Shown here piece by piece: positions 61,261-64,000 of a stretch of DNA of 64,000 bases (position 1 is the first letter of the stretch; each line of letters starts with the position of its first letter). The stretch covers positions 3,094,279 to 3,158,278 of the forward strand of contig NZ_CP090177.1 of NCBI RefSeq assembly GCF_042214795.1, written 5' to 3'. The stretch is from Arcobacter iocasae. Its GTDB lineage: Bacteria > Campylobacterota > Campylobacteria > Campylobacterales > Arcobacteraceae. Below the pieces are notes generated by a model. That model worked only from the letters and a program-made list of their open reading frames with translations, did not search any database and was not told the origin of the DNA. A program made the position numbers and the translations under genes.

Positions 61261-62520
61261 TTAAATCATTTGTGATAACTCTTCTTTATAAGCTGTTAAA
61301 TCAAATTCTTTTACTCTTGCAACTCCAGATTCTACCGCTGCATTTGCAACTGCACTAGAGATTTCTACAATAAGTCTTTTATCAAATGGTTTAGGAATAA
61401 TATATTCCTTTGAAAATACTAAGTGATCCCCAAATATTGCTTTTACTTCAGGTGGCACTGTTTTTTTAGCTAAATCAGCAATAGCATATGCTGCTGCTTT
61501 TTTCATTTGCATATTTATTTTTTTAGCTTGAACATCTAGTGCTCCTCTAAAAATAAATGGGAAACCAAGTACATTATTTATTTGGTTATTAAAATCACTT
61601 CTTCCCGTTCCAACTATTGCCTTATCTCTAATTTTTAATATATCTTCAGGAAAAAGTTCAGGTGTTGGATTTGCCAATGCAAATACAATTGGTTCATCTG
61701 CCATAACTGCAATATGGTCTTGGGTAAAAGTTCCAGGTTTTGATAATCCTAAAACTACATCTGCATCTCTAAAAGCATCCAATTTAGTCATTGATTCTTT
61801 TATAGAAAACTCTTTTTTGTATTTATTTAAATCAGTTCTTGCATCATGAATAACTCCCTTAGAGTCACACATTATAATATTTTTTACACCCACTGCTTTA
61901 TACATTCTTGCGCATGAAATAGCTGCTGCCCCCGCACCCATTACAATTACTTTTAAATCTTCTAGTTTTTTGCCAATAATATCACAAGCATTAATTAATC
62001 CTGCCGTTGTAATAATAGCCGTTCCATGTTGGTCATCATGCATAACAGGAATATCAACTTCTTCGATTAATCTTCTTTCGATTTCAAAACACTCAGGTGA
62101 TTTTATATCTTCTAGATTTATTCCCCCAAAAGTTGGTGATATAGCTTTACAAATAGCTACAAACTTTTCAACATCTGTTTCATCAACTTCAATATCAAAA
62201 GAATCAACAGCTGCAAACTTTTTAAATAATACAGATTTACCTTCCATTACTGGTTTTGATGCCACCGCCCCAATGTTACCAAGTCCAAGTACAGCTGTAC
62301 CATTTGATATTACAGCTACAAGATTTTTTTTAGCTGTATATTTAAATGCATTATCTGGATCTTTCTCAATCTCTAAACATGGAAAAGCAACTCCAGGTGT
62401 ATATGCTAAAGCCAAGTCTCTTTGTGTTCCAAGTTTTGTTGTAGTTCCAATTTCCAATTTTCCTGGTTTTGGAAATTGGTGGTAATCTAAAGCTTCCTCT
62501 TTAGTTACAGGTTTACTCAT
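61261..62520 (-). CDS. NAD(P)-dependent malic enzyme, short form
   Basis: This 419-residue enzyme decarboxylates malate to pyruvate. LALAYTPGVAFPCLEIEKD, SNGTAVLGLGNIGAVASKPV, MHDDQHGTAI (Asp/metal region) and VMGAGAAAISCARMY (nucleotide site) follow the family order. The C-terminal phosphotransacetylase-like domain of MaeB is absent, so this is the short bacterial type. Two TATTTGTACATATT repeats lie in its upstream region. Confidence 0.92.
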   Translation of the reverse strand: MSKPVTKEEALDYHQFPKPGKLEIGTTTKLGTQRDLALAYTPGVAFPCLEIEKDPDNAFKYTAKKNLVAVISNGTAVLGLGNIGAVASKPVMEGKSVLFKKFAAVDSFDIEVDETDVEKFVAICKAISPTFGGINLEDIKSPECFEIERRLIEEVDIPVMHDDQHGTAIITTAGLINACDIIGKKLEDLKVIVMGAGAAAISCARMYKAVGVKNIIMCDSKGVIHDARTDLNKYKKEFSIKESMTKLDAFRDADVVLGLSKPGTFTQDHIAVMADEPIVFALANPTPELFPEDILKIRDKAIVGTGRSDFNNQINNVLGFPFIFRGALDVQAKKINMQMKKAAAYAIADLAKKTVPPEVKAIFGDHLVFSKEYIIPKPFDKRLIVEISSAVANAAVESGVARVKEFDLTAYKEELSQMI

Positions 62521-62628
62521 AAATAACTCCTTTATTTATTTCGATGAAATTGTAACCTATCGAAACTTAAAAATTATATTTTTTAATTTTTATTATAATT
62601 TTTATCTATATTTAAGCTCTTTTTACAT

Positions 62629-62664
62629 TATTTGTACATATTTTATACACTATTTGTACATATT
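62629..62664 (-). promoter_or_regulatory. 14-bp direct repeat, 22-bp period, upstream of malic enzyme
   Basis: TATTTGTACATATT occurs at 62629-62642 and 62651-62664, exactly two helical turns apart. Both lie 109-144 bp before the malic enzyme ATG and just after the pgeF stop. The internal TGTACA is palindromic, so a dimeric regulator could bind each copy. Confidence 0.45.
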
Positions 62665-62669
62665 AAGTT

Positions 62670-63341
62670 TTATTTAATAATTCCAACTATTGAAAATCTT
62701 CCACAGTTTTTATCTTTTCTATAAGAAAAAAATGCTTCTTCTGAACACTTTGTACATACAGCTGATAGTTCAATATTAAAAATTCCAATATCATTTAATT
62801 GTTTTATATTTATTCCTTGCAAATCTAAATATCTATTTTGGCAAAACTCTTTTCCAAAAGATTTTATGGCAATAGTTTCTAGTTCTTCTGATACTTCATA
62901 ACAGCATTTTTGTATAGAAGGTCCTAAATATACAAAGATATCTTTAGCCTTGCAGTCTAACTCTTCTATCATTTTAAGTGCTGTTTTTTGAACTATCTTT
63001 AAAAAAGTAGAATTTCTTCCAGCATGTACTACTGCTATTACTTTTTTATTTTCATCACTTAAAAATATAGGAATACAATCAGCAACCATAACCATTATTG
63101 GAAGATTTCTTTCTTTTGTAATCAAAGCATCACAATTATCTATTAATAAAGGAGATTCAAAATCCACAATCTCAATATTTTCTCCATGTATTTGATTCAT
63201 ATATCTAAGTTTTGAAATATCAAAATTATGTTTTTTGGATAATTCTAATCTATTTTTATCAACACTACTTTTTGCATCATTTACATGATATGCCATATTC
63301 CCGTCTTTTAATGTAGTTGTAAACTTTAAAATAGTGTCCAT
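62670..63341 (-). CDS. pgeF: Laccase-domain protein PgeF/YfiH (purine nucleoside phosphorylase family)
   Basis: This 223-residue protein has the zinc/copper-type site of the family: His in MNQIHGENIEIV, Cys in VMVADCIPIFL and His in VVHAGRNSTF. LGPSIQKCCYEVSEEL is also conserved. Such proteins remove mis-incorporated amino acids from peptidoglycan precursors or act on purine nucleosides. The start follows the family; only a weak GGGAAA lies upstream. It is divergent from aroE with about 97 bp between. Confidence 0.9.
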   Translation of the reverse strand: MDTILKFTTTLKDGNMAYHVNDAKSSVDKNRLELSKKHNFDISKLRYMNQIHGENIEIVDFESPLLIDNCDALITKERNLPIMVMVADCIPIFLSDENKKVIAVVHAGRNSTFLKIVQKTALKMIEELDCKAKDIFVYLGPSIQKCCYEVSEELETIAIKSFGKEFCQNRYLDLQGINIKQLNDIGIFNIELSAVCTKCSEEAFFSYRKDKNCGRFSIVGIIK

Positions 63342-63438
63342 ATTTTTCCCAAATTCTTTTTATATTAATTTATCATAATATTTTTAATATCCTCTTATTA
63401 ATCTTTGGGTAGAATCACATTTTATTTTAAGGAAATCA

Positions 63439-64000
63439 ATGTCACAAGAAAAAGAAAAATTTTTAATATTTGGTAACCCTGTTGAACACTCTAAATCTCC
63501 TCAAATGCATAACAGTGCTTTTGAACATCTAAACATTAACTCATATTATGATAAATACTTATTAACAGATGGAAAAAAGATAAAAGAGACTTTCAATCAT
63601 GAAAATGCGAAAGGAGCTAATATAACAGTTCCTTTTAAAGAAGATGCATTTAATCAAGCAGATGAAGTTGTTGGAATAGCAAATGAAATTGAAGCTGCAA
63701 ATACTTATGTAAAAAGAGATAATAAAATATTTGCATACAATACAGATGCTCCTGGATTTATGAAAGCCATAAAAGATTTTGGCAAAATCAAATCTGTTCT
63801 TATCTTAGGTGCAGGTGGCACGGCAAAAGCCATAGCAATGGCACTAAAAGAAGAAAATATAGAAGTTAGAATTCTAAATAGAAGTGCAGAAAAACTTGCA
63901 TTTTTTAAAACACAAGGTTTTAAAACATATACTTGGGGTAATTTTCAAATGAATCACTATGATTTAATTGTAAATTCAACAAGTGCTGGATTAAAAGATG
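63439..64000 (+). CDS. aroE: Shikimate dehydrogenase AroE, 5' part
   Basis: The frame from ATG 63439 (RBS AAGGAAA seven bases before) is open to the window edge, 187 codons. The N-terminal substrate domain has FGNPVEHSKSPQMHN and GANITVPFKEDAF with the catalytic Lys; the NADP domain has NTDAPGFMKAI and VLILGAGGTAKAIAMAL, then ILNRSAEK. It reduces 3-dehydroshikimate in aromatic amino acid synthesis. A TAGAAT element near 63412 could be the -10. Confidence 0.92.
   Translation, partial: MSQEKEKFLIFGNPVEHSKSPQMHNSAFEHLNINSYYDKYLLTDGKKIKETFNHENAKGANITVPFKEDAFNQADEVVGIANEIEAANTYVKRDNKIFAYNTDAPGFMKAIKDFGKIKSVLILGAGGTAKAIAMALKEENIEVRILNRSAEKLAFFKTQGFKTYTWGNFQMNHYDLIVNSTSAGLKD

Noticed and set aside
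1..64000. CRISPR arrays, prophage, insertion sequences, tRNA or rRNA genes
   Set aside because: No regularly spaced repeats, integrase or transposase genes, or RNA gene signatures were recognised; composition appears uniform.

Overview
The window is about 64 kb of a compact, very AT-rich bacterial chromosome. Gene content points to the Campylobacterota, most likely the Arcobacter group: a Sox-type sulfite dehydrogenase subunit beside moeA, HisKA kinases with an HQWRQPL H-box, a partial cobalamin pathway with a Btu uptake system, CZB-type chemoreceptors, and short overlapping genes with AT-rich spacers. The assignment rests on gene content and style, not on a marker gene. No rRNA, tRNA, CRISPR array, insertion sequence or phage gene was seen.

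Layout. (1) 1-3370: soxC (cut by the left edge) diverges from moeA and a small membrane protein; the spacer carries a three-fold 11-bp repeat. (2) 3452-21988: a coherent surface-adhesion block made of a hybrid-sensor histidine kinase (NMT1-like plus SBP_bac_3 domains), its OmpR-type regulator, an orphan membrane protein, a Cache-GGDEF diguanylate cyclase, and a type I secretion operon (TolC, tandem OmpA protein, LapB-type ABC exporter, HlyD, a degenerate receiver protein) ending in an 1884-residue LapA-like adhesin. Three promoters in this block carry the same direct repeat, TGATAC-N5-TGATAC, with the 11-bp period expected for an OmpR-family regulator. (3) 22004-28827: a minus-strand run with an MltR-like protein, a Cys-rich permease, RmuC, an M48 protease, a PLD-like protein, a YbgC thioesterase and a CPA2 antiporter. 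(4) 29085-35729: iron-dependent alcohol dehydrogenase, a chemoreceptor with a zinc-binding CZB domain, an aldo/keto reductase, a SLAC1/TehA-like channel and two small proteins. (5) 35760-49652: a cobalamin island (cobS, cobQ, cobU, marC, cobT, an APH-fold kinase, bluB; cobD, cbiB; cobB, btuC, btuD, btuF, btuB) and a divergent Cys-rich protein. (6) 49805-57838: a HAD phosphatase, an RsuA-type pseudouridine synthase, tonB-exbD-exbB, a NapH/NosR-like membrane ferredoxin, a TonB-dependent receptor and a second two-component system; a perfect 11-bp tandem repeat precedes the receptor gene. (7) 57929-64000: Na/Pi cotransporter, coiled-coil protein, trmL, purU, malic enzyme, pgeF and the start of aroE.

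How the parts fit. Block 2 looks like a signal-controlled system for displaying an adhesin: periplasmic solute sensing feeds a response regulator that may control its own operon, a c-di-GMP synthase and the secretion-adhesin operon. No LapD or LapG homologue is present in the window, so how the adhesin is released is open. Block 5 covers cobalamin uptake, cobyrate amidation, aminopropanol side-arm addition and nucleotide loop assembly; no corrin-ring methyltransferases are present here. Block 6 couples energised outer-membrane uptake to a membrane iron-sulfur protein under a dedicated two-component system.
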